From a virus, in the IMG/VR virus record IMGVR_UViG_3300023296_000332, positions 1-64,000 of that record: a stretch of DNA of 64,000 nt. The stretch is one strand, 5' to 3'. The notes beneath the pieces are model-generated. The model was not told the DNA's origin. It ran no database searches and saw only the letters and a program-made list of their open reading frames with translations. Shown here one piece after another: positions 14,122 to 22,951 of the stretch (positions within the stretch are counted from its first letter, which is position 1; every line of letters begins with the position of its first letter). The position numbers were made by a program, and so were the translations under genes.

Positions 14122-15636
14122 ATGTTATTAAAAGAAAAGACAAAAACTGAACTGGGAATAGATATTGACTCTCTTTCTCAAGGTTCCCACAAGAAGGTTT
14201 ACGCACAATGTGATTATTGTAAATCCGATTATCTTGTTCAATTTAAGAATAGAAACGGAAGTTACAAAAAATTCCCTAAAGATTGTTGTATAAAATGTAA
14301 GTTCAAAAAAAGAGAAGAAGTTTCATTAGCAACTCATGGTGTCAAGAACTCTGCACAAAGAGAGGATGTTAAAGAAAAACTTAGAACTTTCAATATCGAA
14401 GACTATATAGATCAAATAAGAGATTTAGCATCTAAAGGTTTCAGTTCTTATAAGATATCACAAAAGTTAAATATTCCTAGTACAAGTCTAGAAAGGTTTT
14501 TAGAATCTACAAAACTAGATTTTTCAGTAGTTAAAAACAATAGAGGTAGAACTACAAAAGCCGCTATGATAGATAAATATGGGTTAGAATATAAAAAAAT
14601 ACTTGCAGACAAGTTAAGAATAATGTCTAATAAGTTATATGCCGTTGATAATTACTTTCAATCTGAGGAAATTAAGGAAAAATCTAAACAAACACGAATA
14701 AATAACGGAAACGAATACAGTTTTGAAGGTATTAGTATAAAAGATATGTGTGACATTACTGGTTATTCTATAACTAGAATGAGAGATCTTATTAAAATGT
14801 ATGGACACGACGCTGCTATTAAAATGTCTCCGTTTCAAAGTTCTTTAGAGAGTGCGATTGAAGAGTTTATAATTAGCTTAGATCTTTCTTATGAGAAACA
14901 ATTTAAAGTAGAAAGTAAAAGTTGTGATTTTAAGGTTAACAATATACTCATAGAATGCGACGGGCTATATTGGCACACGGAAAAGAATCTAGAAATAAAT
15001 AGAAAAGTTGACGGACAAAGGTATCATTTTCAAAAAAGAGAACTTTATAAAAAACATGGATACCGGTCATATTTCTTTCGCTCAGACGAAATAGAAAACA
15101 AGCTCCCTATTGTTAAATCTATTATCATAAACGCCCTCAGCCTCAATTCCGTAAAGTTTTATGCTAGAAAGCTCACTTTTCAGGAACTCACCAATAAAGA
15201 AGGGTACGAATTCTGTCAAGAACATCATCTTATGGGCGGCCACAAGACTGTAAGTAAAACATTCGCCCTCATGAACGGTAATATCGCCCTAAGCGTCTTC
15301 CAGGTTAAAAGGCTTGGTAATGGAAAGGGTTACGACCTGTCCCGTTTCTGTACACTTCCAGAGACAACGATAGTGGGCGGATTTAGTAAGCTTCTATCTG
15401 GATTTGAAAAGATTTCCAAACCCAATCGTTTTCAGACCTTTATAGATCTTCGTTATGGTTCTGGAGACTATCTTGAAAAACTAGGGTTCTCCCAAGAGTC
15501 CTGCTCTCCCAGCTTTAACTGGACCAACGGCGTAGAAACCTTTCACAGGATGAAATTCCCTGCATCTACCGGTTATGATTACGATATGGTTAAGATATGG
15601 GACTGTGGACAACGCAAGATGGTTAAGAACTACTAG
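14122..15636 (+). CDS. Free-standing homing endonuclease, Vsr-like (EDxHD type), 504 aa
   Basis: N-terminal zinc-ribbon-like part (CDYCKSDY...CCIKCKF, about 32-67), then helix-turn-helix-like segments (ASKGFSSYKISQKLNIPSTS; ITGYSITRMRDLIKMYG). Residues 240-335 form a Vsr/PD-(D/E)xK-type nuclease core (SLESAIEEFI, CDFKVNNILIECDGLYWH, KRELYKKHGYRSYFFRSDEI), the pattern of I-Bth0305I-like enzymes. A C-terminal domain (about 345-504, RFQTFIDLRYGSGDYLEKLGF) is often found with phage homing nucleases. Such enzymes cut allelic DNA lacking the gene and spread it. The gene sits alone between two terminator-promoter pairs, directly after the capsid gene. Bases up to about 15100 are much more AT-rich than the last third. 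Confidence 0.82.
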   Translation: MLLKEKTKTELGIDIDSLSQGSHKKVYAQCDYCKSDYLVQFKNRNGSYKKFPKDCCIKCKFKKREEVSLATHGVKNSAQREDVKEKLRTFNIEDYIDQIRDLASKGFSSYKISQKLNIPSTSLERFLESTKLDFSVVKNNRGRTTKAAMIDKYGLEYKKILADKLRIMSNKLYAVDNYFQSEEIKEKSKQTRINNGNEYSFEGISIKDMCDITGYSITRMRDLIKMYGHDAAIKMSPFQSSLESAIEEFIISLDLSYEKQFKVESKSCDFKVNNILIECDGLYWHTEKNLEINRKVDGQRYHFQKRELYKKHGYRSYFFRSDEIENKLPIVKSIIINALSLNSVKFYARKLTFQELTNKEGYEFCQEHHLMGGHKTVSKTFALMNGNIALSVFQVKRLGNGKGYDLSRFCTLPETTIVGGFSKLLSGFEKISKPNRFQTFIDLRYGSGDYLEKLGFSQESCSPSFNWTNGVETFHRMKFPASTGYDYDMVKIWDCGQRKMVKNY

Positions 15637-15670
15637 TTCGCCCTACTCTTTATTTTTACAAAGCCATTAT

Positions 15671-15704
15671 GGGTCAAGATCTTTTTAGGTCTTGGCCCTT
15701 TTTT
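15671..15704 (+). terminator. Intrinsic terminator after homing endonuclease gene
   Basis: Stem GGGTCAAGA with TCTTGGCCC (one G-U pair), followed by TTTTTT that runs directly into the next GTGTATAAT element. It closes the endonuclease unit. Confidence 0.88.
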
Positions 15705-15713
15705 GTGTATAAT
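15705..15713 (+). promoter_or_regulatory. GTGTATAAT promoter-like element before fibre genes
   Basis: Exact nonamer with TATAAT at 15708-15713, fused to the T run of the preceding terminator and 41 nt before ATG 15755. Confidence 0.65.
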
Positions 15714-15754
15714 ACAATGTAAACAAATAGGATTTTCACAGAGGGAGACAATAT

Positions 15755-16237
15755 ATGACCGCTCTATCAGAGTATTTGCAATCAAGAGTACAAAAGGCCT
15801 TCTTTCATGGCCAAACCCTAGAATTGCCTTCTAACATTTCCATCGCCCTGACCACAGATCTTGCAGAAGACAGTCAGGATGGATCGAGTATCCCAGAAGT
15901 TCCAGAGTCAATCAGTAGATCCGGCGTCATTGATGGCGTGTCTGGAGTATATGACTACGAAACTGGATACTCAAGACTTGACATTTGCATCCCACAAATC
16001 AACGGGACTGACCACTGGGCTTATACCGAAGGTGGAAACATTAGCAATGTTAAACAACTAGTGTTTGACACATGTAGAGAAGCCTGGGGTACTGTTTCTG
16101 GTATTGCTGTACTTGACAGTGATGTACACGGATCAGGCAATCTACTTTTCCATGGCGAACTCGAAGAACCAAGAAGAGTCTTAAAAGGAGACGCACCTAA
16201 GTTTGATGCGACTGTCCTAGAAATCTGCCTAAGCTAA
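15755..16237 (+). CDS. Phage tail-fibre-like structural protein, 160 aa
   Basis: Matches a common small phage fibre/collar family as I know it. It starts LSEYLQSRVQKAFFHGQ followed by a strand phrased like 'xxIxIALTTDL'. The C-terminal half has the family's EAWGTVSGIAVLDSDVHGSGNLLFHGEL and a GDAPKFDATVLEI end, which corresponds to the usual 'WGTVTHFGIFDAxxGGNLLxxGxL' motif. Probably forms part of a trimeric appendage. GAGGGAG precedes the ATG, and the large spike gene follows after 12 nt. Confidence 0.75.
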   Translation: MTALSEYLQSRVQKAFFHGQTLELPSNISIALTTDLAEDSQDGSSIPEVPESISRSGVIDGVSGVYDYETGYSRLDICIPQINGTDHWAYTEGGNISNVKQLVFDTCREAWGTVSGIAVLDSDVHGSGNLLFHGELEEPRRVLKGDAPKFDATVLEICLS

Positions 16238-16249
16238 AAGAGGTCAGCC

Positions 16250-19200
16250 ATGCCGATCAAAGACAAGAACGTACTAAGGGCAGAAATAGAAGAAAAAATA
16301 GAGGATAATGAACAGGGCCGAGTGTCTCCAGAAGATATTAGATCGGCCCTTCTTGACATTATCGACTCCAATCATGTGCTATCAGTAGACAAGAACCTTG
16401 TTGCTGCTAATCTATCGTCTATTGACGTTGGAAACACATATCTAGGAGAAGAGTCTGCCACAAAAAGAGGCGTAGAATACAACACTTCCGTGGGTTATTT
16501 TGCCCTTCGTGCAAACGATGGGGATCAAAACACCGCTGTGGGTGCTTATGCGTCTGCATGTAATATCTTCGGAAGTGGGAATACTTCTTTAGGTTATTCA
16601 GCCCTTGGTAGCAACTTTGACGGCAAGAACAATGTGGCCCTTGGCAAACACTCCTTGGGTAGAAGTAAGAACGGCAGCTTTAACGTTGGTATTGGCCACG
16701 GTGCTGGTTACTACATTGACGACAATGATAGCTACAAGTTTTACCTTGGCTCTCACGACATTGATGAATCTGGAATGTGTAATCATCCAGATGGCATCGA
16801 CGGTATGGCTCCGCTTCTTTATGGAGACCTTCTAAACGGCACTCTAGTCGTTGGCTCTGACGATATGCACGATCAGGGTGCCCTACAGGTTAATGGAAAC
16901 ATTACTCCCGTTAGCGATAGTGGAACAGACAACCTTGGCTCCTACGACTACCCATGGAACAAGGCATACGTCAAAGGAATTGACTCTAACGAGACTTTTA
17001 TTGAGTCATGGAGAGACTTTAATCCTCGACAAGCTTCTACTTTTAATCTAGGCTCAGAAGATAAGCCCTGGAATCACTTACATGTAGACAACTTGCACGT
17101 CAATAGCCTAGCTGACTTGACAAACGTTAAGTATGTTCACATTGAAGACTCTACATTCTACGACAAGCAGATCCATCTTGCTAGTAGCGGCGTAGACTCA
17201 AACAACAACACAATGCCCTATCTTACCGACGAAGGCGTTGATGGTGCTGGACTTGTAGTAAGAGCTAGTGGAACAGACTACCTAAGATCTTATTCTTGGA
17301 CTTACAAAGCCCCAGACCTTGACTGGGAATGTCCAGAAACAGAAAACGCATACTCCAGATCTGCATGGTTATCAAACATTAGTGTTGAAATCATGGATGG
17401 CAACCAATTGAAAACCCAAAGAGTGATGAGTTCTGACTCATTAGCTTTAGTTGGTGGTGGTTGTTACGGATTCTTTATTGATGAAAAGGTTGTACTAGGC
17501 ACCCAGGGCGACAAGAACGCCTTTGATAACGAATACTACAAGCCAGACTACATTAGCTATGCTACCGGAGACTACGCTAACTTTACAGTAAGTCGAGAGT
17601 CTGGCATCTTCATGGAAGACAACCTGCTTAGCCAATACGACGGCTCCAGCAGCCTCACAGGCTTCAAGAGAAGATATTTCGACACAGATGACTCATTCTT
17701 TGTCCTGTCGTCTCACGCAGGCACTCAGACGCCCACAAGTGAATTTGTTTCGATGCGAGACAGATCGGCTTTTGGTTTTTCTGACCAACCGAATTTTAGA
17801 CCAGAGACCCTTGTTAACACGAAGAGTAGTGGCGATGCCATCTTTAGACATACTGGTGAGGTATCGTCTAGGATTCAACTTTCTAGTCCAGACAATTTGT
17901 TTACAAATGGTGCAGAGATGTACTATTCAAATGAAAATTCTAGGTTTGGAATTCTGACTAAGGAAGGTGATACGGTTCGCCATGCTCTGACTGTTAGCGG
18001 GGATCTCATTGGTATCAACCAAGACCCATTTGCTACACTTACGGTGGGCAAAGATAGAAATGCAAATGCAGCTATCTCGTTACAAGAGGGAAGTGGGCAA
18101 TTAGAAGATAAAGAAGGATGGGGCACTATCTATGTTAGGAAGATCTCTAACCCAGACACGCCAAACTCTGTCTTCTACAGAAATGAAAACGGCGACGAGT
18201 TTGACTTGCTTATGTCCTCTGGGGACAAAATGGCTCCAGACAGCGTCTACTACGATGATTACGGTAATACGTTTGTAGGTTATCAGTCTATTGAAGATAG
18301 ATTAAATCCTACGAGCCAGGGCTACCTTTCTAACAATACAACACTTGGGCACAGAGCCCTAGCAGACCTTTATTACGGCAGCAACAATATCGCTATCGGC
18401 CCCAAGGCTGGAGAGGGTATCGTTTACGGCCAGAACAACATCTTTATCGGCTCAGAAGCGGGCCTAGTTGAAGACGACCTTGGTCAAACGTTCTATAACC
18501 AATTTAGACTTGGACACAACGACGAAGACTTACTTATGTCTGGGCAGTTACCAACGCCTCAAGATAGGGGTTATGTTTATGTCCAAAGTGACCTTGGTAT
18601 TGTCAGTAAAGACAACTTAGATAGATTTAGAATGGGCCAGCTTGGTGGAGATACGATCTTCACAAAAGAAAGCTCTGGAAACATCTACTTTAGATACTTT
18701 GACGATTTCGCTAGCGACCCCTTGGTTATTAGCGAATCGGGCATCAAGACTCCAAGAATCGAATTTAACGACGGCACTTACTTCGACACCTCTTATGGTG
18801 TTAAGTTTGAAGCTGGCAATGCTATCTCTTTCACTCCAGAAAGCGGAACAGACCGTAGAATTATTGATGTAGACTTTGATAAACTAGATCCAAGCGACGA
18901 AATGTATCAAGATACATACGTTATGGTTCAGTCTTCTGGAGAAAACTACAAAAGTTCTATCCTTAACATTGCTAGGTTTGTCAATCCAGATAATCCTGAG
19001 ATGTTCTTTGACTGTGGTGGCGGATATAACATCGTCGTATCAAGAAACTCAGACGTAGATAACTCTAAGAACTGCAACAACCTCGTTGGCGGCTTTAAGG
19101 GCGGTCACAATATCGAAGGCTTTACAAACAGTTTGATTCTAGGTTCTAAGGCTGGCGAACAAGCCACCATGCAGAACCCAGACCTTTCTATCGACATCGC

Positions 19201-21259
19201 CGCAGTGTTCTTGGGATACAACGCAGGTAGACAATCACACAATGCTGATAATTCTATCTTTATTGGCCCTTCTGCTGGACAACATTCAGAGTATTGCGAC
19301 AACTCTATCTTCATTGGAAACTCTGCGGGACAATCTTCGTTCTCTTCTAAGTCTATTGCTATGGGTGACAACACCTTAGTAGACGTAGACGGAGAGAACA
19401 ACCTAGAGATTGTAGCAGACCACAGACCTAACAATAGGCTTATCAATGGAGAGATGAGCAATAAGTTTAACGTACAAGGGGTTATCGCTGGAGACCACTG
19501 CTCAGGCAGAGTTTCTGTTGGTGGTGGAGCTAGAGTATTCCCTAGTGCTGTATTAGAAGTTGCTGCTGGATTTGGAGATAACGAAACACCCCTACAACAA
19601 TGGTTTAATGGGCAGGGCAACCTTGTCGCATATATGGACCAACAAGGAAACTTGGTGTTGAAAGGCTCCGTCGCACAAAACAACTCTTACATGGGTGATA
19701 CCAACCTGTCACCAGCGGCACAGCTTAACCCAGACATCTGTGGAAATACCAACAGCACTGGCAACTCTTCGGACCCAGGAAACGGAGGCGGAACTGGAAA
19801 CAACGATAATCCTAGTACTGGATATTCAATTTCAGCTTCATCTTCAAGTGTTACTACTGGAGAGTCTGTAACGATGGTTGTTACTAGATTTGGAGGAACG
19901 CTAGGCCCTATGGTGTTAAGTCTTAGCTCTAGTGATACTTCTAAGGCAACAGTGCCCTCGTCTTTAACTATTCCAGACGGCGTTAGCAGTTCTGTGTTTA
20001 ATGTATTGACCAAGAACTCTGGAAATGTAAGCATTTCAACGATACACCAAACGCTTGGGTCAAAAGTTATTCCTATTGTGATTAGCAGTGTTGTTTCAAC
20101 ATCAAGCTTTACCTTTGTTCCAAACTCAAGCGTAATTTCTGTTGGAAGCTCAATGTATATCTATGGCTCAAGGAGCGGTGGAGACATTAGCCAACCAGAA
20201 ACGCTGTCTATTAGTTACTCAGGAAGATCTTCTGGACCTTCTACGGTAACCTTTGCTGCAAATCAATCTCAAACATCATTCTTGATAGAGGGAACGTCGG
20301 CTGGACTTGCGAACATAACGGTTGGAACAACACCAGTGCAGTTCACAGTTGAGTCAGTAAACAACGCACCATATTTTAGTGTTAATCCAAGCATGACACC
20401 TGGAGACGGCCCAACTGGAACTACGTTCACAGGAAATGACGGAAACATCGAAAACGGAGGCCTTCAATCTAGGTCTTGGTTATTAAATGGATCTTCTATT
20501 GGAACTGGTTTAAGCGTCACTGTAGGCCAACCTGGAACACTTGTGTACTCTGTTACTGCTGTAAATCCTAGTAGCGGACAAACCGTTACTGCGAACAGCA
20601 ATGGTTCTGTGGTATACGACATCGTTGACAACACTCCTTACTTCTTATCAAACCCAACAATATCCCCATCTAATGGCACAACAGCCACAAACTTTGAAGG
20701 ATCAGAAAGCGTTGGTAATGGATTTGTTCAGTCTCGATCTTGGAGATTGAATAGTTCAGAGATTGGAAGTGGTGTTAACGTAGTTTCAGCTAACCCTGGA
20801 AATCTAACGTATACAGTTACGATTGTAAACAACCAAGGAGAAACAGTTACGGCTACTAGTAGCGTAGCGACGGTTGTGGTACAGTTAGACCCAGTGACGT
20901 TAACAATTGAATCTACTAAGCCTGCATTTGACTACGAAGACGACAGAGATATCATAGTGACTAGATCTGGTGGAGATATTACCCAGCCTTTGTTTGTAAC
21001 ACTTACCGTTACAAGCAACGACGGACACGGAAACGTAGGGGTGATGATTCCTGCAAACCAAACACAGGTAATAGGAACTGTTCAAAAATTACCGACTTGG
21101 CATCAAGACAAAGACTATGGTGTAGTAACCCTTGTCGGAACGACCCCTGGTGGATCGGCAACGTCGAACAGTCTTGAAGTTAGATTTGAGCCAAAGTATT
21201 GGTCTATTGAAAACGGACAACCAGAAACGGAAAGAACCTACTTAAAGAGGGAATGGTAA
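16250..21259 (+). CDS. Large spike/fibre: beta-roll repeats plus Ig- and Calx-beta-like domains, 1669 aa
   Basis: Residues 1-45 contain a fibre N-terminal motif (PEDIRSALLDIIDS) also seen at 29612. Repeats of the YadA/Hep-Hag head type (NTSVGYFAL, NTAVGAYAS, NTSLGYSAL, NNVALGKHS) occur at about 75-160, again near 690-740 (NNTTLGHRA, NNIAIGPKA, NNIFIGSEA), and about 940-1055 (NSIFIGPSA, NSIFIGNSA), suggesting trimeric left-handed beta-rolls. A Ser/Gly/Asn linker (about 1155-1185) leads to Calx-beta-like modules (VTMVVTRFGG, DIIVTRSGGD) and two tandem Ig-like repeats (QSRSWLLNGSSIGTG and QSRSWRLNSSEIGSG). It is likely a receptor- or polysaccharide-binding appendage on the virion. AGAGGT precedes ATG 16250. 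Confidence 0.85.
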   Translation: MPIKDKNVLRAEIEEKIEDNEQGRVSPEDIRSALLDIIDSNHVLSVDKNLVAANLSSIDVGNTYLGEESATKRGVEYNTSVGYFALRANDGDQNTAVGAYASACNIFGSGNTSLGYSALGSNFDGKNNVALGKHSLGRSKNGSFNVGIGHGAGYYIDDNDSYKFYLGSHDIDESGMCNHPDGIDGMAPLLYGDLLNGTLVVGSDDMHDQGALQVNGNITPVSDSGTDNLGSYDYPWNKAYVKGIDSNETFIESWRDFNPRQASTFNLGSEDKPWNHLHVDNLHVNSLADLTNVKYVHIEDSTFYDKQIHLASSGVDSNNNTMPYLTDEGVDGAGLVVRASGTDYLRSYSWTYKAPDLDWECPETENAYSRSAWLSNISVEIMDGNQLKTQRVMSSDSLALVGGGCYGFFIDEKVVLGTQGDKNAFDNEYYKPDYISYATGDYANFTVSRESGIFMEDNLLSQYDGSSSLTGFKRRYFDTDDSFFVLSSHAGTQTPTSEFVSMRDRSAFGFSDQPNFRPETLVNTKSSGDAIFRHTGEVSSRIQLSSPDNLFTNGAEMYYSNENSRFGILTKEGDTVRHALTVSGDLIGINQDPFATLTVGKDRNANAAISLQEGSGQLEDKEGWGTIYVRKISNPDTPNSVFYRNENGDEFDLLMSSGDKMAPDSVYYDDYGNTFVGYQSIEDRLNPTSQGYLSNNTTLGHRALADLYYGSNNIAIGPKAGEGIVYGQNNIFIGSEAGLVEDDLGQTFYNQFRLGHNDEDLLMSGQLPTPQDRGYVYVQSDLGIVSKDNLDRFRMGQLGGDTIFTKESSGNIYFRYFDDFASDPLVISESGIKTPRIEFNDGTYFDTSYGVKFEAGNAISFTPESGTDRRIIDVDFDKLDPSDEMYQDTYVMVQSSGENYKSSILNIARFVNPDNPEMFFDCGGGYNIVVSRNSDVDNSKNCNNLVGGFKGGHNIEGFTNSLILGSKAGEQATMQNPDLSIDIAAVFLGYNAGRQSHNADNSIFIGPSAGQHSEYCDNSIFIGNSAGQSSFSSKSIAMGDNTLVDVDGENNLEIVADHRPNNRLINGEMSNKFNVQGVIAGDHCSGRVSVGGGARVFPSAVLEVAAGFGDNETPLQQWFNGQGNLVAYMDQQGNLVLKGSVAQNNSYMGDTNLSPAAQLNPDICGNTNSTGNSSDPGNGGGTGNNDNPSTGYSISASSSSVTTGESVTMVVTRFGGTLGPMVLSLSSSDTSKATVPSSLTIPDGVSSSVFNVLTKNSGNVSISTIHQTLGSKVIPIVISSVVSTSSFTFVPNSSVISVGSSMYIYGSRSGGDISQPETLSISYSGRSSGPSTVTFAANQSQTSFLIEGTSAGLANITVGTTPVQFTVESVNNAPYFSVNPSMTPGDGPTGTTFTGNDGNIENGGLQSRSWLLNGSSIGTGLSVTVGQPGTLVYSVTAVNPSSGQTVTANSNGSVVYDIVDNTPYFLSNPTISPSNGTTATNFEGSESVGNGFVQSRSWRLNSSEIGSGVNVVSANPGNLTYTVTIVNNQGETVTATSSVATVVVQLDPVTLTIESTKPAFDYEDDRDIIVTRSGGDITQPLFVTLTVTSNDGHGNVGVMIPANQTQVIGTVQKLPTWHQDKDYGVVTLVGTTPGGSATSNSLEVRFEPKYWSIENGQPETERTYLKREW

Positions 21260-22266
21260 TGTTAGATTACATACAAGGAAACCACGCAACAAATCAAAAT
21301 AGAACAGTTTATTTAGACACCTCTAATAGTAGTAAAAATTTGTTTAACTACAGAGGCACCAATCTAAAGCTAGGATTTGCTTGCAATACTCCTGAGTACA
21401 ATAACACCCCAGGTGGATGTACAATCACTGTTAGACAAGGAGCAGTAGACATAATAGAAATAGATGTTTCTTCTCCATCTTACAACGAAAGAGTTTTAAT
21501 CGACTTGCCAGATACGGATGTTGAATATACAGTTAACGCAAGTATCAACACCGACCCAGGAGACGACACTCCAGGTGCTACATATATTCCAGACAGAGAG
21601 CTTGTATTTATCGAGATCTTGACAGAAAGAAATACTAACTTCTCAACTAATACCAAGTATTCTGGAGACGATCCTTCTGCGAGTTTTGTTTTCTCTGAAA
21701 CAGAGAAGATCTTATTTGAAGATGTGAAGTCCAACGGATATACAACAAACTCTTACCTAGAAGGCGACTTGATCTCAAACGATTTGTCTTTGAACTATGC
21801 GGACATCAAGAAGTCCTCAACGTGTAAGGCACTCTACTGTTTTTACAAATATCCAAACATCAATCCGTCTTACTTAAAAGAGATGTCTATTATTATTAAC
21901 ACTAATAGCAATAGAGAACTTGACGCTTCTAATTATTCCACAATGTCTTCTTCTTACCAACAGAAAGAGCTTACGGTGTGTAAGCCTTACTATGGTGTAA
22001 GTTCAGACCACCTGGGCTTCATGGAAAATATGTGGAGACATGGAAATTCCAATGGCCCCAAGCTAAGCAGCTTTGAAAACAACAATCAGGTAGAAGTGAA
22101 CGACGGCCTACAAGTTATCAATCTAGGTCTCACTAACCCCTCAAACTCTGAACAGAACGATTGGTTCTGCATTATGTTTTTGTATTCAGTTGACGAGCCC
22201 AATGGGTTTAGGCTGTCCACAGATACAGACACCAAGCCAGTAGTGAGGTGGAAATATGAACTATAA
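21259..22266 (+). CDS. Hypothetical appendage-associated protein, 335 aa
   Basis: Beta-rich, Asn/Ser/Thr-rich protein with no recognised family. Features are RTVYLDTSNSSKNLFNY near the N-terminus, a CTITVRQGAVDIIEIDV strand pair, and several Cys. GAGGG 7 nt upstream supports ATG 21259 (TAATG with the spike gene) over ATG 21253. It lies between the spike and two sugar-related genes, so a partner or cap of the spike, or a substrate for glycosylation, are reasonable guesses; neither is shown by the sequence. Confidence 0.55.
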   Translation: MLDYIQGNHATNQNRTVYLDTSNSSKNLFNYRGTNLKLGFACNTPEYNNTPGGCTITVRQGAVDIIEIDVSSPSYNERVLIDLPDTDVEYTVNASINTDPGDDTPGATYIPDRELVFIEILTERNTNFSTNTKYSGDDPSASFVFSETEKILFEDVKSNGYTTNSYLEGDLISNDLSLNYADIKKSSTCKALYCFYKYPNINPSYLKEMSIIINTNSNRELDASNYSTMSSSYQQKELTVCKPYYGVSSDHLGFMENMWRHGNSNGPKLSSFENNNQVEVNDGLQVINLGLTNPSNSEQNDWFCIMFLYSVDEPNGFRLSTDTDTKPVVRWKYEL

Positions 22267-22951
22267 GAAAGAGCTTATTGTCTCTAGGTACTCAGAAAAT
22301 GTTGAGTGGCTTTATGAAGTAGACTCTTCTGTTAATTCGATAGTTCTATACAACAAGGGCGAAGAGTTAAAACCATTTGATGACAAAAGGGTCAAAATCG
22401 TAAAGCTAGAAAACGTAGGAAGAGAAGCACACACCTACATACACCACTTTCTAAAACACAGAGAGAATCTGGCAGACACAACGATTGTTTGCCAAGGAGA
22501 CCCATTCGATCATTCTCTTGACTTCTTAGATAGGTTAAAAGTAGATTACGATCAACTTACATCTCTAACACATAGATACAAGTCAGACTGGCCACTCCCA
22601 CATGTGGTTGCTAAAGACAAGATCTCAACCTATAAGGGCTTTGAGATTAGAATGGGAAACATGGATTACTTTGGACATAGAGACCAAAAGACAACCAGAA
22701 AATGGTTTGAACAGACTTGGAAGAAAATATTTGAAAACCCGTGCCCCGTTGGTTACTTCTACGGATACGCAGCTACATGGGCGATCCCAAGGGATTTAAT
22801 TAGATTCAGAACAGAAAAGTTCTGGTCGCACTACTACGGATTGCTCTCTAAACAGTTTGCCATGGAGGCCTACATACTTTCAACAGACGCCTGGGCATTT
22901 GAAGCTCTTTGGAAAGCAATCTTTACACCTTCCTACAGGACAATACTCTAA
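22256..22951 (+). CDS. DUF3431-type protein, glycosyltransferase-like, 231 aa
   Basis: Resembles the DUF3431 family: ELIVSRYSENVEWLYEV at the N-terminus, IVLYNKGEE, ENVGREAHTYIHHFL, and the characteristic TIVCQGDPFDHSLDFL. Members are thought to be glycosyltransferase-like, though activity is not established. It overlaps the upstream gene by 11 nt, has GAGGTG 5 nt before the ATG, and is joined by TAATG to UDP-galactopyranose mutase, which fits a shared role in sugar transfer. Other possibility: an uncharacterised enzyme of capsule or lipopolysaccharide modification. Confidence 0.65.
   Translation: MNYKKELIVSRYSENVEWLYEVDSSVNSIVLYNKGEELKPFDDKRVKIVKLENVGREAHTYIHHFLKHRENLADTTIVCQGDPFDHSLDFLDRLKVDYDQLTSLTHRYKSDWPLPHVVAKDKISTYKGFEIRMGNMDYFGHRDQKTTRKWFEQTWKKIFENPCPVGYFYGYAATWAIPRDLIRFRTEKFWSHYYGLLSKQFAMEAYILSTDAWAFEALWKAIFTPSYRTIL

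Noticed and set aside
14122-15636. Group I intron interpretation of the endonuclease locus
   Set aside because: The capsid gene is complete with its own terminator, so the endonuclease is not inside an intron of it; no intron core was recognised.
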